A DNA stretch of 64,000 bases from Pseudoalteromonas arabiensis (GCF_001550155.1 NZ_LRUF01000024.1:162648-226647); one strand, 5' to 3'; shown: positions 8,950 to 17,710, counted from the first letter of the stretch. Numbers and translations: made by a program. Notes: generated by a model from the sequence alone, not told the origin.

Positions 8950-10098
8950 TCAATTAATAGCGCGGTTTTTTGTTTCAATTAATACATCAATGAAATGGCG
9001 ATGCCAAATAGCTTTAAACGCTTTATTGAATAAATACAAAAAGATGAGTGGCATTAGCAATAGCTTGAGAATGAGTAATGATAATAGGTTAAGAAAGTCG
9101 ATAAAAAGATCTTCAACGGCCGCAACCATATTTCCTATCCCTGTGGTAACGGTGTCGATAATTTTACTCACTTTACTCGCATCATTTGTGTTGAGTTGCT
9201 CATTTATTTCCACGAGTTGCTGGTTTAGCGCATCTTTTTCTTGATTAAGTGTCCCTTGTTGAGCGGATAAAGCGTGTAGCTTAGTTGTTATTTGCTGTTT
9301 TTTAGCGAGCAGCGGTTTCGCTTGTTCAAGTTCAGTAAACGTTAAACGCTCAGAAAGGCTGCGTGTTGACTGAATAGTGTCAATCTGGGAATCCAGTTCT
9401 GCCAGTTGCTGTTTTAACTCAGTCGCTTGCTGGTGGTTTGTTATCTGTTGTTGATTCAAGCCATCGAGTTTATCGAACACGGCTTGCTTTTGACTATCAA
9501 CTTTAGCTTTGAGTTGTGCTGATAATGCTGAAGTTTGTGTAGCATTAGCGCTGACAGTATCAACTTTTTCACTGACCAGTTGGCTTTGTGAGTTAATTTG
9601 TTCATCTAAAAAAACTTGGCTGATAAGTCCTGTGCTTAGAACGATAGCGGGAACGAGAAAGCGAATTAAAATAAGGCTTGCTAGAAGTTTGTGGCGAAGA
9701 TTTGGATAGATATTGCGCCATTCACAAAAAAGGTAAGCAATGACTGAAATAGTAAATACGCTATTAAAAATCACACCAGATGAGATCGTGTATAAAATTC
9801 GCTGTAAAAATAGTGAACCTATTGCAAGGCGCATAGCATCTGACATGTATTCAGCCAGATCATTAACAGGGTCAAGTAGTTGTGCTGGCTGAATACTCGC
9901 AATGCCAATGCCCACTTCGGCAGATTGTAATAACGAAATAGCGGCGTTAACTGTACGAGACGAGGCATACACCACGGTTGACTGCACTAAAGCACTATCG
10001 ATAAAACTCATGATATAATGTTGGAACTGCTCTAACCAGCACAGTAACAAGAGTACAAAAAGACCTAAATACTTTATAATGTGCTGTTTACTAAGCAT
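8950..10098 (-). CDS. Unknown membrane protein with long coiled coil
   Basis: I do not recognise this 382-residue protein. It has an N-terminal hydrophobic segment (residues 8-22) and two or three further membrane helices between about 90 and 165. A Q/K/S-rich coiled-coil region follows at about 165-315 (repeats such as LSAQLKAKVDSQKQAV and LTFTELEQAKPLLAKK). A last pair of hydrophobic helices near 335-370 precedes a basic tail. The ATG follows a run of six G, which is the only ribosome-site candidate. It lies 47 bases before the hydrolase on the same strand and back to back with the MarR gene. A structural or sensing role is possible but unsupported. Confidence 0.6.
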   Translation of the reverse strand: MLSKQHIIKYLGLFVLLLLCWLEQFQHYIMSFIDSALVQSTVVYASSRTVNAAISLLQSAEVGIGIASIQPAQLLDPVNDLAEYMSDAMRLAIGSLFLQRILYTISSGVIFNSVFTISVIAYLFCEWRNIYPNLRHKLLASLILIRFLVPAIVLSTGLISQVFLDEQINSQSQLVSEKVDTVSANATQTSALSAQLKAKVDSQKQAVFDKLDGLNQQQITNHQQATELKQQLAELDSQIDTIQSTRSLSERLTFTELEQAKPLLAKKQQITTKLHALSAQQGTLNQEKDALNQQLVEINEQLNTNDASKVSKIIDTVTTGIGNMVAAVEDLFIDFLNLLSLLILKLLLMPLIFLYLFNKAFKAIWHRHFIDVLIETKNRAIN

Positions 10099-10210
10099 AC
10101 TACCCCCCGAAGTTTAAATACCTGACTCACGCTACACCAATTATGACTAAGATTGAATTATTTTAGGTATTAACTGTCAATGAATAGCTATTAATCTTTG
10201 TTGAGGAAAT

Positions 10211-10675
10211 ATGAAAGAATCTGCACCAATTGGACAGTGCCGCGCTGAAGATTTAGACCCAGTCCAAGACTTAGGGCGTTTAGTGTCTTATTTACGCTCT
10301 AACTTAGTTACGCATCTTGATAACGCTCTTGAGGATAAAGAGCTAACATCAGCTCAATATATTGTGGTGGTATTACTTGCACGAGGTAAAGTAAACACCT
10401 TAGCTGAGCTATGTGAGCACATGGTATATGACCGTGGGGCCATGAGTCGTTTAATCACTCGCCTAGAAGATAAAGGGTTAGTCGCTAAGAAACAGTCAGT
10501 TGAAGATAGGCGTTCAACTCTTTTATGTCTTACAGAGAAAGGCCAACAGCTTTACCCTGAAATTTTACCCGCAGTTAATGAGATCTATCGAAAAGCGCTC
10601 GTTGGCTTCTCTGAACTAGAGCAAAACCAACTCGCCAGCTTGTTGTTTAGAGCAATTCATAATTTAAAAGCATAA
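10211..10675 (+). CDS. MarR-family transcriptional regulator
   Basis: A 154-residue winged-helix protein. The central part LAELCEHMVYDRGAMSRLI is the recognition helix region, followed by the wing with the family hallmark DRRSTLLCLTEKG. These proteins dimerise and bind palindromes, often responding to phenolic compounds, antibiotics or oxidants. A clear ribosome site TGAGGAAAT precedes the ATG. It is divergent from the unknown membrane protein gene, so it may regulate that gene and the hydrolase (inferred from position only). Confidence 0.88.
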   Translation: MKESAPIGQCRAEDLDPVQDLGRLVSYLRSNLVTHLDNALEDKELTSAQYIVVVLLARGKVNTLAELCEHMVYDRGAMSRLITRLEDKGLVAKKQSVEDRRSTLLCLTEKGQQLYPEILPAVNEIYRKALVGFSELEQNQLASLLFRAIHNLKA

Positions 10676-10762
10676 ATTTCTCTAAGCGGTACATTGTCGC
10701 CGCTGACGCGTTTTGATAATATAGTTGCCTAGGCATTTAATTTTAACAAGTGACAGGTTGCT

Positions 10763-11512
10763 ATGTTCGAATCATCTTTGCTCGCGCAGCTTCGAGCCCA
10801 ATTCCCAGCTCATCAATTTAGCCATGAAAGCTTGTCTATTGTTCATACCGGTCGGTTCGCTAATGCCATTGTTTATCGTTACAAAGACACGCAATTTGAT
10901 CTTATTATCAAAGACTTTCAGCATAGTCCTTGGTGGGTAAGAAAAACCATTGCGCCGCTTTTTATTAATCAAGAGTACAAGGGACTTGCACGGCTACAAG
11001 ATGTCGATGGCGTGGTAGATAATTTTTGCCGATTATCGCCAATTGCTATTGCTTATGACTTTATTGAGGGCACACCACTTAGGCAGCTTGCTCAACAGCA
11101 AGAACATTTGCCAGCTAATTTTTTCAAAGACTTCGAACGTACGGTAGCGAAAATGCATCGTCGTGGTGTAGTACATCTTGATTTACGTAATCTGGGTAAT
11201 GTGATTTGCTCAAAAGAGGGCAAGCCTTATATTATTGATTTTCAGTCGGCGATTCGTTTTTCACGCTTTCCGCGTTGGTTACAGCGTTTTATGCGTGGTG
11301 CTGATATGAGTGGGGTTTATAAAGCGTGGCAAAAATTGGCCGGTGACTCATTACCACAAGCGAAGGCTGATTATTTACATGACTTTAATCATGTGCGTAA
11401 ACGTTGGATTTTTAAAGGCTACCCCTTGCATCGTGCGTATATGTGGTGCAGTGGCGTGATGACACAAATATTAAATTCTGAGTTTATTCGCAGTATTTTA
11501 GAGCGATTTTAA
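10763..11512 (+). CDS. Kinase-like protein (RIO/Kdo-kinase type fold)
   Basis: A 249-residue protein without signal peptide. The core shows the protein-kinase-like catalytic loop HLDLRNLGN (His 139, Asp 141, Asn 146) and the metal-binding motif IDFQSA (Asp near 159). An upstream invariant-lysine candidate lies in FDLIIKDFQHSP. Families with this layout include RIO-type kinases and lipopolysaccharide Kdo/heptose kinases. The basic C-terminal part (RKRWIFKGYPLH) would suit a membrane-proximal LPS-type substrate, but this is inferred. Standing alone after the MarR gene, it has no informative operon partner. Confidence 0.65.
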   Translation: MFESSLLAQLRAQFPAHQFSHESLSIVHTGRFANAIVYRYKDTQFDLIIKDFQHSPWWVRKTIAPLFINQEYKGLARLQDVDGVVDNFCRLSPIAIAYDFIEGTPLRQLAQQQEHLPANFFKDFERTVAKMHRRGVVHLDLRNLGNVICSKEGKPYIIDFQSAIRFSRFPRWLQRFMRGADMSGVYKAWQKLAGDSLPQAKADYLHDFNHVRKRWIFKGYPLHRAYMWCSGVMTQILNSEFIRSILERF

Positions 11513-11533
11513 AAAGCGCGTTTTCACGCGCTT
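11509..11533 (-). terminator. Terminator of the GH43 gene
   Basis: AAGCGCG (11514-11520) pairs with CGCGCTT (11527-11533) across a 6-base loop. On the minus strand the stem is followed by TTTTT, so it ends the arabinanase transcript. It lies at the end of the convergent kinase-like gene, which may use it too. Confidence 0.8.
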
Positions 11534-11544
11534 AGTGGTGAGAA

Positions 11545-12957
11545 CTAGTATTTAGGCCAGCCATTAGCATCCCAATTTAGGGTGCTGATGAGCAATTTGG
11601 GTGTGCCATTATCACCTGCATCATAGGCATGACGAACAATCACATCGGTATTTAGAATATCTTGTCCACCAGGACCCACCCATTGGTTATTCCCAGCATC
11701 AAGAATGCTACCACCACCCGCTAACATGTTATTACCATTTTTATCAAGGTACGGACCGCGAATATCGGTTGAGCGACCATATGCAATGCGGTATGTACTA
11801 TTCGTGCCATCACAGCATTTGCCTACCGAAACAAACAAATAGTAGTAGCCTTGGCGATACACTATGGTAGGCGCTTCGATACCACCTGAGCGACTTGCTA
11901 ATGAGTAGATTTGACCAAATGGTTTCATTGTCATTGGGTTAATACGGGTCAATTTAATACCCGTATTCCACGAGCCAAATGCGAGCCAAGGCGCACCATC
12001 TTTTGCCACCACCAGATCTGGGTCGATGGCATTGTAATTATTGCTATTGGTGGTGTTGATCACTAAGCCATCATCACGCCAATTGCCTGTGGCAACACTG
12101 CTTGCTGAGGTAAGACCAATAGCACTGACACGAGATCCGAAGGTTGAAATAGCATAATACAGCCAGCTGCGACCATTGTAGCTTTTTAATTCAGGCGCCC
12201 AGACATCAATTCCGTCATGATCAGGCACATAGTTACTCCACCAACTTAAACCATTTGAAAAAATTGGCAGCGCATCATTCCAATCAACGCCATTGCTTGA
12301 GTATTTACCGTAAATGCCTGGGCCTGTTTGAAATATCCACCAAGTGCCATTCTCATAGCCAATAGTTGGATCGTGGGTAACTAAATTGCCAGTGAGTGGC
12401 CAATGATCAGCAGCACCATTGGTGGTGGAGGGATCAAAGGGAGTGGATTCAACATTGGCAAGTTTGGTGAGTTGCCATTGCTGTGCATCGCTGCCGTTGT
12501 AGCTCCACTGACTAATGTTCGCGCCATCGTTACCATCGAATCCATATAAGTCGAGAGCCTTACCACTGTTTAAGTTAATAAAGCTGACATAACCGCTGCC
12601 TTCATCATTAATTTGCCAGTGTTGGCTAGCAATGTTTGCATATTCATACTGCACCACATTACCGCCATCGGCAGTTGAGAAATCAAACACCTCGAGTGCC
12701 TTACCACTGTTTAAGTTAATAACCGAATAGTTGCTGCCACCTATGTTGGTGATTAACCAGCGCTGGGTGTCGTGATTAGTGTCAGCCCACTGACTAACAT
12801 TCGCACCATCATTGGTTTGCGCGCTAGCGACTTCTACAAACTTAGCGCTGTACTTTGATTTAATCGTGTATACACCATTATCAATCGCGTAGGCACTGGG
12901 AAGTACCAGTGTTGTTGCAAAGCTGAGCGCAGCAAGCGCTTTTTTTGAAAGTATCAT
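11545..12957 (-). CDS. Secreted GH43 endo-arabinanase-type glycosidase with ricin-type lectin domain
   Basis: A 470-residue secreted enzyme. Residues 1-24 are a signal peptide ending SAYA. Residues 26-165 are a ricin B-type (CBM13-like) trefoil with the three repeated Q-x-W motifs QRW, QHW and QQW, each after an NLNSGKAL- or SAKFVEV-like strand. From about 185 comes a five-bladed propeller of glycoside hydrolase family 43, with acidic residues in HDPTI (near 197), IDPDLV (near 310) and GIEAPTI (near 360). These match the base, pKa modulator and acid of the family. The pattern fits arabinan endo-1,5-alpha-arabinosidase, which cuts algal or plant arabinan. It stands alone between two terminators. 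Confidence 0.85.
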   Translation of the reverse strand: MILSKKALAALSFATTLVLPSAYAIDNGVYTIKSKYSAKFVEVASAQTNDGANVSQWADTNHDTQRWLITNIGGSNYSVINLNSGKALEVFDFSTADGGNVVQYEYANIASQHWQINDEGSGYVSFINLNSGKALDLYGFDGNDGANISQWSYNGSDAQQWQLTKLANVESTPFDPSTTNGAADHWPLTGNLVTHDPTIGYENGTWWIFQTGPGIYGKYSSNGVDWNDALPIFSNGLSWWSNYVPDHDGIDVWAPELKSYNGRSWLYYAISTFGSRVSAIGLTSASSVATGNWRDDGLVINTTNSNNYNAIDPDLVVAKDGAPWLAFGSWNTGIKLTRINPMTMKPFGQIYSLASRSGGIEAPTIVYRQGYYYLFVSVGKCCDGTNSTYRIAYGRSTDIRGPYLDKNGNNMLAGGGSILDAGNNQWVGPGGQDILNTDVIVRHAYDAGDNGTPKLLISTLNWDANGWPKY

Positions 12958-13169
12958 TGTGTCTCCAAATCATTGTTATTGAGCTTTCCTTGTGTGTTTA
13001 GCTCCTTGGATGAGTTCTGATCAACATCAATTGAATGCATTGATGTTAATGAAAACTATTTATAATACTTTATTATATTATTACTTTTGTAAAGGTGTTG
13101 GGTGAAAATAATTAACAAAAATTTTACTTTTGATTGTTTTGGAGGAGATAAAGGTTTTTTCAGAGATAC

Positions 13170-13193
13170 AAAAAAGCCACTCAGTGAGTGGCC
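13170..13193 (-). terminator. Terminator of the PepSY operon
   Basis: The near-perfect palindrome GCCACTCAGTGAGTGGC (13176-13192) is followed on the minus strand by a T-run. It lies directly after the stop of the small PepSY-linked gene. Confidence 0.85.
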
Positions 13194-13202
13194 TTTCAGA
13201 TA

Positions 13203-13673
13203 TTATTGAGTAATAAACTGGCTGGGGATATCCCATTTGAGGGTATGCAGTTGGCCTTGCCAAGTTTGTATGGTGATCCACAGTTTATCATCTGCTGAGA
13301 TGGTTTTAGGAGCTATCGCGTGGGCATGCTGACCGTGATTGGTGCCATGCATTATGCCTTCTTCATCTTTTGCAAATTCTGTCAGCGGTAAAGGTGATTG
13401 ACCAATATTTAAATATGCCTGACGAACATTGCTTATGTCACCTTGATTAAAAGTAATAAAGAAATCTTTAACATATTCATTGTGGTGTGAGTAAGGTGCA
13501 TCTTCATTCAGTGGCATTGGCGCGATTTTAAATTCGCCTGCTTGTTGCTCTTGCCAAAGTGCAGGAAACTGAGGGTTCAATGATTGATAAATAAACCACA
13601 CAGGCAAAGCCAGTATCACAGCATGCAAAATATACTTTTTACGTTGCCACCAAGTCGCTTGTAAACGAGCCAT
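13203..13673 (-). CDS. Membrane-anchored hypothetical protein of the PepSY operon
   Basis: A 156-residue protein with a basic N-terminus and one membrane helix (KYILHAVILALPVWFIYQ), leaving a soluble domain outside the membrane. I do not recognise a named family. It has a histidine-rich stretch (MHGTNHGQHAHAIAP) that could bind metal. The start overlaps the stop of the PepSY gene as TAATG, so the two are translationally coupled and likely act together. Given the Fur-box-like site ahead of the operon, a role in ferric-siderophore handling is a fair inference. Confidence 0.65.
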   Translation of the reverse strand: MARLQATWWQRKKYILHAVILALPVWFIYQSLNPQFPALWQEQQAGEFKIAPMPLNEDAPYSHHNEYVKDFFITFNQGDISNVRQAYLNIGQSPLPLTEFAKDEEGIMHGTNHGQHAHAIAPKTISADDKLWITIQTWQGQLHTLKWDIPSQFITQ

Positions 13674-14815
13674 TAGTTTGCCTCCTGAACGTTATTTACT
13701 GGCGCAGCTTGGCGCGCTTTTACTGGTTTATTATTAACTAATTTAGCGGCATACATCATAAAGCCAGTGATCGACATACCACTTAAAATCAAACCAAAGA
13801 TAAACCAAATAATCTTTGTCCACAGGCCGCCAATATTACCGTAGTGAAGTGGATCAGTAATATGCGACAGGGTTTGTAGCCCCGACATAATCTCAGGGCT
13901 CTTACTTGCTGCAATTTCACCAGTCCAAGGATTGATTGACGTTGAGTAAGCGTAATTATCGTAGAAAATAGTATCGCCACTGCCCATGATGTTAAACATG
14001 CCACGGTTATGCTCTGGTAGCATCACATAGCTAGGTTTGAAATCAGGGTATTTCTCTTTGGTAATTGCCAGTGCCGCTTTTAAGTCAGTAGGCGGTGTTT
14101 GTTTATCCGCAGGTAAAGCTGAAACAGCCACCAAAGGTGCATGCTCTTCTATGTCTATTTCGTTATGCCACATGATGGCTTGCACTAAATACCACAGGCC
14201 TGTGAGTGCCATTATTGCCATAAACCAAATTGACCAAACGCCACTAAGGGTATGTAAGTCTTTAAGGAAGGTTTTTTTACCTTGGTTAAAACGTAGCTTT
14301 GGCTGACTAAATGCGCGCCAAAAGTTTTTATAAATCACTAAGCCTGTAATCAATGCACCTAAAATGACAAACGCCATGGCGCTGACTAAGTAGTAACCTA
14401 TGCTGTAGCCTTCTTGCCAAGGAAAGAATAGCCAGCCGTGTAGGGTACGCATAAATTCGATGAAAGAAATACTGTCATTAACCGCTTGCACTTCGCCTGT
14501 ATATTGATTGACGTAAGCCACTGCGTAAGGTTTGTCGGTATCAGTGAAAATAACCGCATTAACCAAGTAAGGCTCATAGGTGAGCACACTCATTACATCG
14601 GCGGTCGGGTAAGCTTTTTCTACGCTATTAATAACTTGATCAACCCCCAGTACTGGTAAGTCATTTGGGTTGTTTGCGCGTGCTTCACTGTTAGAGAGCC
14701 AAGTAAGCTCATGGCTTATTACAGATACAGTGCCTGTGACACAGATAAAGCAAAATAGCACCCATACTGGGAGCGAAAACCAACCGTGTAGTTGGAACCA
14801 AAGACGTTTACTCAT
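13673..14815 (-). CDS. PepSY-associated membrane protein, probable ferric-siderophore reductase type
   Basis: A 380-residue integral membrane protein of the PepSY_TM family. It starts MSKRLWFQLHGWFSLPVW, has four membrane helices, and carries conserved histidines in or near them (LHGW, ISHEL, LHGWLFF, DLHTLSGVWS). A periplasmic PepSY-type domain includes YAVAYVNQYTGEVQ. Proteins of this type often sit beside TonB receptors and are thought to reduce or release iron from siderophores at the inner membrane, using haem held by the histidines. It is the first gene of a two-gene operon behind a Fur-box-like palindrome. No TonB receptor gene is in this window. Confidence 0.82.
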   Translation of the reverse strand: MSKRLWFQLHGWFSLPVWVLFCFICVTGTVSVISHELTWLSNSEARANNPNDLPVLGVDQVINSVEKAYPTADVMSVLTYEPYLVNAVIFTDTDKPYAVAYVNQYTGEVQAVNDSISFIEFMRTLHGWLFFPWQEGYSIGYYLVSAMAFVILGALITGLVIYKNFWRAFSQPKLRFNQGKKTFLKDLHTLSGVWSIWFMAIMALTGLWYLVQAIMWHNEIDIEEHAPLVAVSALPADKQTPPTDLKAALAITKEKYPDFKPSYVMLPEHNRGMFNIMGSGDTIFYDNYAYSTSINPWTGEIAASKSPEIMSGLQTLSHITDPLHYGNIGGLWTKIIWFIFGLILSGMSITGFMMYAAKLVNNKPVKARQAAPVNNVQEAN

Positions 14816-14840
14816 GGTAAAAATAGCCCGACCTTAATTG

Positions 14841-14860
14841 ATGATAGTAATTGTTATCAT
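14841..14860 (-). promoter_or_regulatory. Fur-box-like palindrome upstream of the PepSY operon
   Basis: Minus-strand ATGATAACAATTACTATCAT is a 20-base imperfect palindrome (16 of 20 positions symmetric, ends ATGATA/TATCAT) 26 bases before the start codon. It resembles the Fur consensus of AT-rich GATAAT-type repeats. Iron repression of the PepSY operon is the expected effect. The symmetry is seen; Fur binding is inferred. Confidence 0.65.
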
Positions 14861-14913
14861 TTAAATTGTACTACAACCTTTTGAACAAACACAATCTCTG
14901 TCGACGAGCTGTG

Positions 14914-14936
14914 AAAAAGGCGCCTTAAGCGCCTTT
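14914..14936 (-). terminator. Terminator overlapping the end of the mscS-type gene
   Basis: AAAGGCGC (14916-14923) and GCGCCTTT (14929-14936) form an 8-bp stem with a 5-base loop, followed by T residues on the minus strand. It covers the last codons of the channel gene. Confidence 0.85.
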
Positions 14937-15764
14937 ATCATTAGTTTGATTGAGGGTAACAATCCGTTGTGGGAAGGGTATTTCGATATCCGCCCCTTGG
15001 ATTGCCTTAAATACATTGCGGTTCACTGCTAATTTGGTCTCAATAATTTTGGTGGTTGGCACCCAAAAGCGATAGCTTAAGGTGACACCACTTTCGGCAA
15101 ATCGCTCAATACCGACTTGTGAGTGTGGTGTATCGGCAACCAGTTCATGATCGTTTAAAACGGTCTCGATCAGCTCAATAGCCAAGTCAGCATTTGCATC
15201 ATAAGCTATATCAATTTCGCCTTTTACGAGTGAATAGCTAAACGAGTTATGCAGAATTTCACCAACAATATGTTTGTTAGGAATGGTGATTTCGACTTTT
15301 TCTTCGTTGACCAAAATAGTGTAGCCGAGCTCAATCGTTTTAACTTGCCCGCTCACCCCTTTTACTTCAATTGTATCACCTACTACAAAAGGCCGCGTTG
15401 CAATAATCGCAAGCCCTGCACCATAATTTGAAAGCATTCCTTGTAGTGCTAAACCTGCACCTAATGAAGCGGCACCTATTGCAGCCACAAAGGGAGTCAC
15501 ACTGATGCCTATTTTACCCAGCGCAATAATAAGAAACATGATGATCAGCAAGACTTTGATAACATTGCTGATAAAGTTTGTGAGGGTGATATCTATATTG
15601 TGGCGTTGCATTAAGGCTGCCACCATATTTGATACTTTTTGTGAAATCCACAAGCCAAAGACCAAAATTAAGATCGCACCCACTATTTGCATGCTGTAGG
15701 TCACTAAATATTCGGTGATCAGGTTATAGTATTTTTCCACTTGTTGTAATTCTGCGTCAATCAT
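14925..15764 (-). CDS. mscS: Small-conductance mechanosensitive channel (MscS family)
   Basis: A 279-residue MscS-type channel, close to the 286 residues of E. coli MscS. It has two N-terminal helices, a third pore-lining helix (AAIGAASLGAGLALQGMLSN, rich in Ala/Gly and packing as in MscS TM3) and the beta domain with PFVVGDTIEVKGVSGQV. The C-terminal part follows. It opens under membrane tension to release solutes during osmotic downshock, which complements the betaine synthesis genes on this segment. The ATG at 15764 is chosen because AGGA lies eight bases upstream; a TTG start 15 bases earlier is less likely. Confidence 0.92.
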   Translation of the reverse strand: MIDAELQQVEKYYNLITEYLVTYSMQIVGAILILVFGLWISQKVSNMVAALMQRHNIDITLTNFISNVIKVLLIIMFLIIALGKIGISVTPFVAAIGAASLGAGLALQGMLSNYGAGLAIIATRPFVVGDTIEVKGVSGQVKTIELGYTILVNEEKVEITIPNKHIVGEILHNSFSYSLVKGEIDIAYDANADLAIELIETVLNDHELVADTPHSQVGIERFAESGVTLSYRFWVPTTKIIETKLAVNRNVFKAIQGADIEIPFPQRIVTLNQTNDKGA

Positions 15765-15798
15765 GGCTTTTCCTAACAAGGTTTACTGCTGGTCATTA

Positions 15799-16506
15799 CT
15801 ATATCAGATGTTGAATGGCGGGGTAGAGTAAGGGGACGATTAAAGCGCTTAATAGCGCACTCAATGCCATAGCTACAGATGCAAAAGCGCCTGCCTTCGG
15901 TTGCTCTGTTATAAGAGAAGCAGTGCCAATAGCATGACAAGCAGTGCCAATTGCGACACCTTTAGCTTGTGCATTTTGTATATTTATTAGCGAGAAAATT
16001 AAATTACCGAAAATCGCCCCAAGTACCCCAATAAAAATCACCATTGCCGCTGCTAAAGAAGGAATACCGCCAAGTGCATCGGTGACCAGTAAAGTGATAG
16101 GAGTGGTTACTGACAAGCTAGCCAAAGATGCACTAAGTTCTGCAGGCGCGGCAAACAAAGCGCAAATAATCGACGCAACCAGCGTGGCATTGATTACCCC
16201 TAAACTGCAACTTATCAGAATTAACAGTAGATTCTTTTTAACATGTATAAATTGCTGATAAAGCGGTAGCGCTAAAGCCACAATCGCGGGTTCAAGTAAC
16301 CAACTTAGCACTTTAGTGTGCTCAGCGAATGGAGCGTAGGGGAGTTTGAATATCATTAAACACGCCGCAATTAGCACAATTGCCCAGCAGACAGGGTTGG
16401 TGAGTGCTTTTGCAATAGCATGGTGTGTTTTAGCGTTTAAAAAACGCAGCGCTAGGAAAAGAGCAATAACTAATGGAACGCTTAACCACCAAAAGCTAGC
16501 TGTCAT
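15799..16506 (-). CDS. lrgB: LrgB/CidB-family membrane protein
   Basis: A protein of about 235 residues with 6-8 hydrophobic helices. The family signature is visible in TTPITLLVTDALGGIPSL and in the C-terminal segment AIGTACHAIGTASLI. LrgB partners with LrgA in a holin/antiholin-like or metabolite-export system. The ATG at 16506 follows AAGGGG by seven bases. The gene overlaps the end of lrgA by 11 bases, which indicates coupled translation. Confidence 0.9.
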   Translation of the reverse strand: MTASFWWLSVPLVIALFLALRFLNAKTHHAIAKALTNPVCWAIVLIAACLMIFKLPYAPFAEHTKVLSWLLEPAIVALALPLYQQFIHVKKNLLLILISCSLGVINATLVASIICALFAAPAELSASLASLSVTTPITLLVTDALGGIPSLAAAMVIFIGVLGAIFGNLIFSLINIQNAQAKGVAIGTACHAIGTASLITEQPKAGAFASVAMALSALLSALIVPLLYPAIQHLI

Positions 16507-16849
16507 TTTCACGCCCCTTAAAGTAGGCGATAACAGAGCCGATCAATATAACGCTTGTCAGTGGCACAACAATAAAGATAGTCAGTAATAAAGGCCAGTG
16601 CTCAGCGATTAAACCTAAGTGTTCAATAATCCCGACCCCCGCAGGGATAAAAAATAATGGCATATAATTGAGTACAGGGCTGGCTGTGGGCTTTAAATGG
16701 TGCTCTTTAACTATACCTGTTAAAAGTAATACGAGTAACAAGACCATACCGAGTAATGGAGCTGGAAAACTGCTTTCAAACAAAGCCGTTAAATACTTAG
16801 CAACGGCTAAACAAGCAAGAATAATGGCGCTACTGATTAGGTATTTCAT
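16496..16849 (-). CDS. lrgA: LrgA/CidA-family holin-like protein
   Basis: A 117-residue protein with four membrane helices. The motif LFESSFPAPLLGMVLLLVLL and the later LFFIPAGVGIIEHL are hallmarks of the CidA/LrgA family. In firmicutes these proteins modulate murein hydrolase activity and cell death; newer work in several bacteria ties them to pyruvate or small-acid transport. It is the first gene of the lrgAB pair. No adjacent LytTR or LysR regulator is present, so control is not evident here. Confidence 0.9.
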   Translation of the reverse strand: MKYLISSAIILACLAVAKYLTALFESSFPAPLLGMVLLLVLLLTGIVKEHHLKPTASPVLNYMPLFFIPAGVGIIEHLGLIAEHWPLLLTIFIVVPLTSVILIGSVIAYFKGRENDS

Positions 16850-16918
16850 GAGTCAGGATAATTGCGAATAAAGTACAACTACATCATACCCTTGTCTGCT
16901 GTACTATGCGACTTTAGC

Positions 16919-17710
16919 TTACCATGATTTAGCATTATTAAATTGAATATCTTCAGCGCCTTTGGCTTTCGCAATCGCCTTTTTGGTATTCGGATTCATT
17001 AGTAAGCGAATTTGGCTCCAGGTTTCTTTAGCAAGAATTTTACGTTGCTGTGAGCGATAGCTTTGCTGAGTAATGCGTTTAATTGCAGCGAGGGTATCCG
17101 GCGAGCGCGCCATCAATGTTTCAAGTACAGTATCGGTTTGTTTATCAACATCGTCAGTGAGTTGCGTAACCAAGCCATATTCTTTAGCGTCTGCAGCCGA
17201 AACAGGCCCTGCATGGCTTGCCAGCCAAAGTGCCTGGTCACGCTTCATTAAGCCAGCAAGCACAACGTTAGCCCCCATATCAGGGCACAAACCCCAGCGA
17301 GCCTCCATAATTGCTAACTTTGCGTTTTTATCGACAATACGATAATCAGCCCCGAGCGCGATTTGCATACCGCCGCCAAAGCAATGCCCAGTAATTTTAG
17401 CTATCACTGGAATACTTAAGTCTTGCCAACCTAACACCACTTTTTGCGCGAGGTTTTGGTTTCCTGGTAACCATTTGAATAATAGTTTGATGATATTGCT
17501 CGGCTTTTTCATTACCGCAGCAACATCAAGTCCAGAGCAAAAGTGCTCGCCTTCGCCAGAGATCACCACAGCACGCAAACTGCGATCGTTTTTAATTTTT
17601 TTGATCACGTTTGAAAGCTCCACAAACATAGCAAAACTGAGTGCATTTTGTTTTTCGGGACGGGCAAGGCTAACCCAAGCGACCTGTTGTTTTATTTCTA
17701 GTTTTATCAT
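16919..17710 (-). CDS. Enoyl-CoA hydratase/isomerase (crotonase) family protein
   Basis: A 263-residue crotonase-fold protein. The oxyanion-hole segments are visible: EHFCSGLDVAAV near residue 55 and GHCFGGGMQIALGADYRI near residue 110. A further conserved stretch, MEARWGLCPDMGANV, holds a catalytic-position Glu. The substrate is not determined; such single genes often act on unsaturated acyl-CoAs. It has a strong AGGAG ribosome site and is a stand-alone gene, divergent from the efflux operon. Confidence 0.85.
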   Translation of the reverse strand: MIKLEIKQQVAWVSLARPEKQNALSFAMFVELSNVIKKIKNDRSLRAVVISGEGEHFCSGLDVAAVMKKPSNIIKLLFKWLPGNQNLAQKVVLGWQDLSIPVIAKITGHCFGGGMQIALGADYRIVDKNAKLAIMEARWGLCPDMGANVVLAGLMKRDQALWLASHAGPVSAADAKEYGLVTQLTDDVDKQTDTVLETLMARSPDTLAAIKRITQQSYRSQQRKILAKETWSQIRLLMNPNTKKAIAKAKGAEDIQFNNAKSW

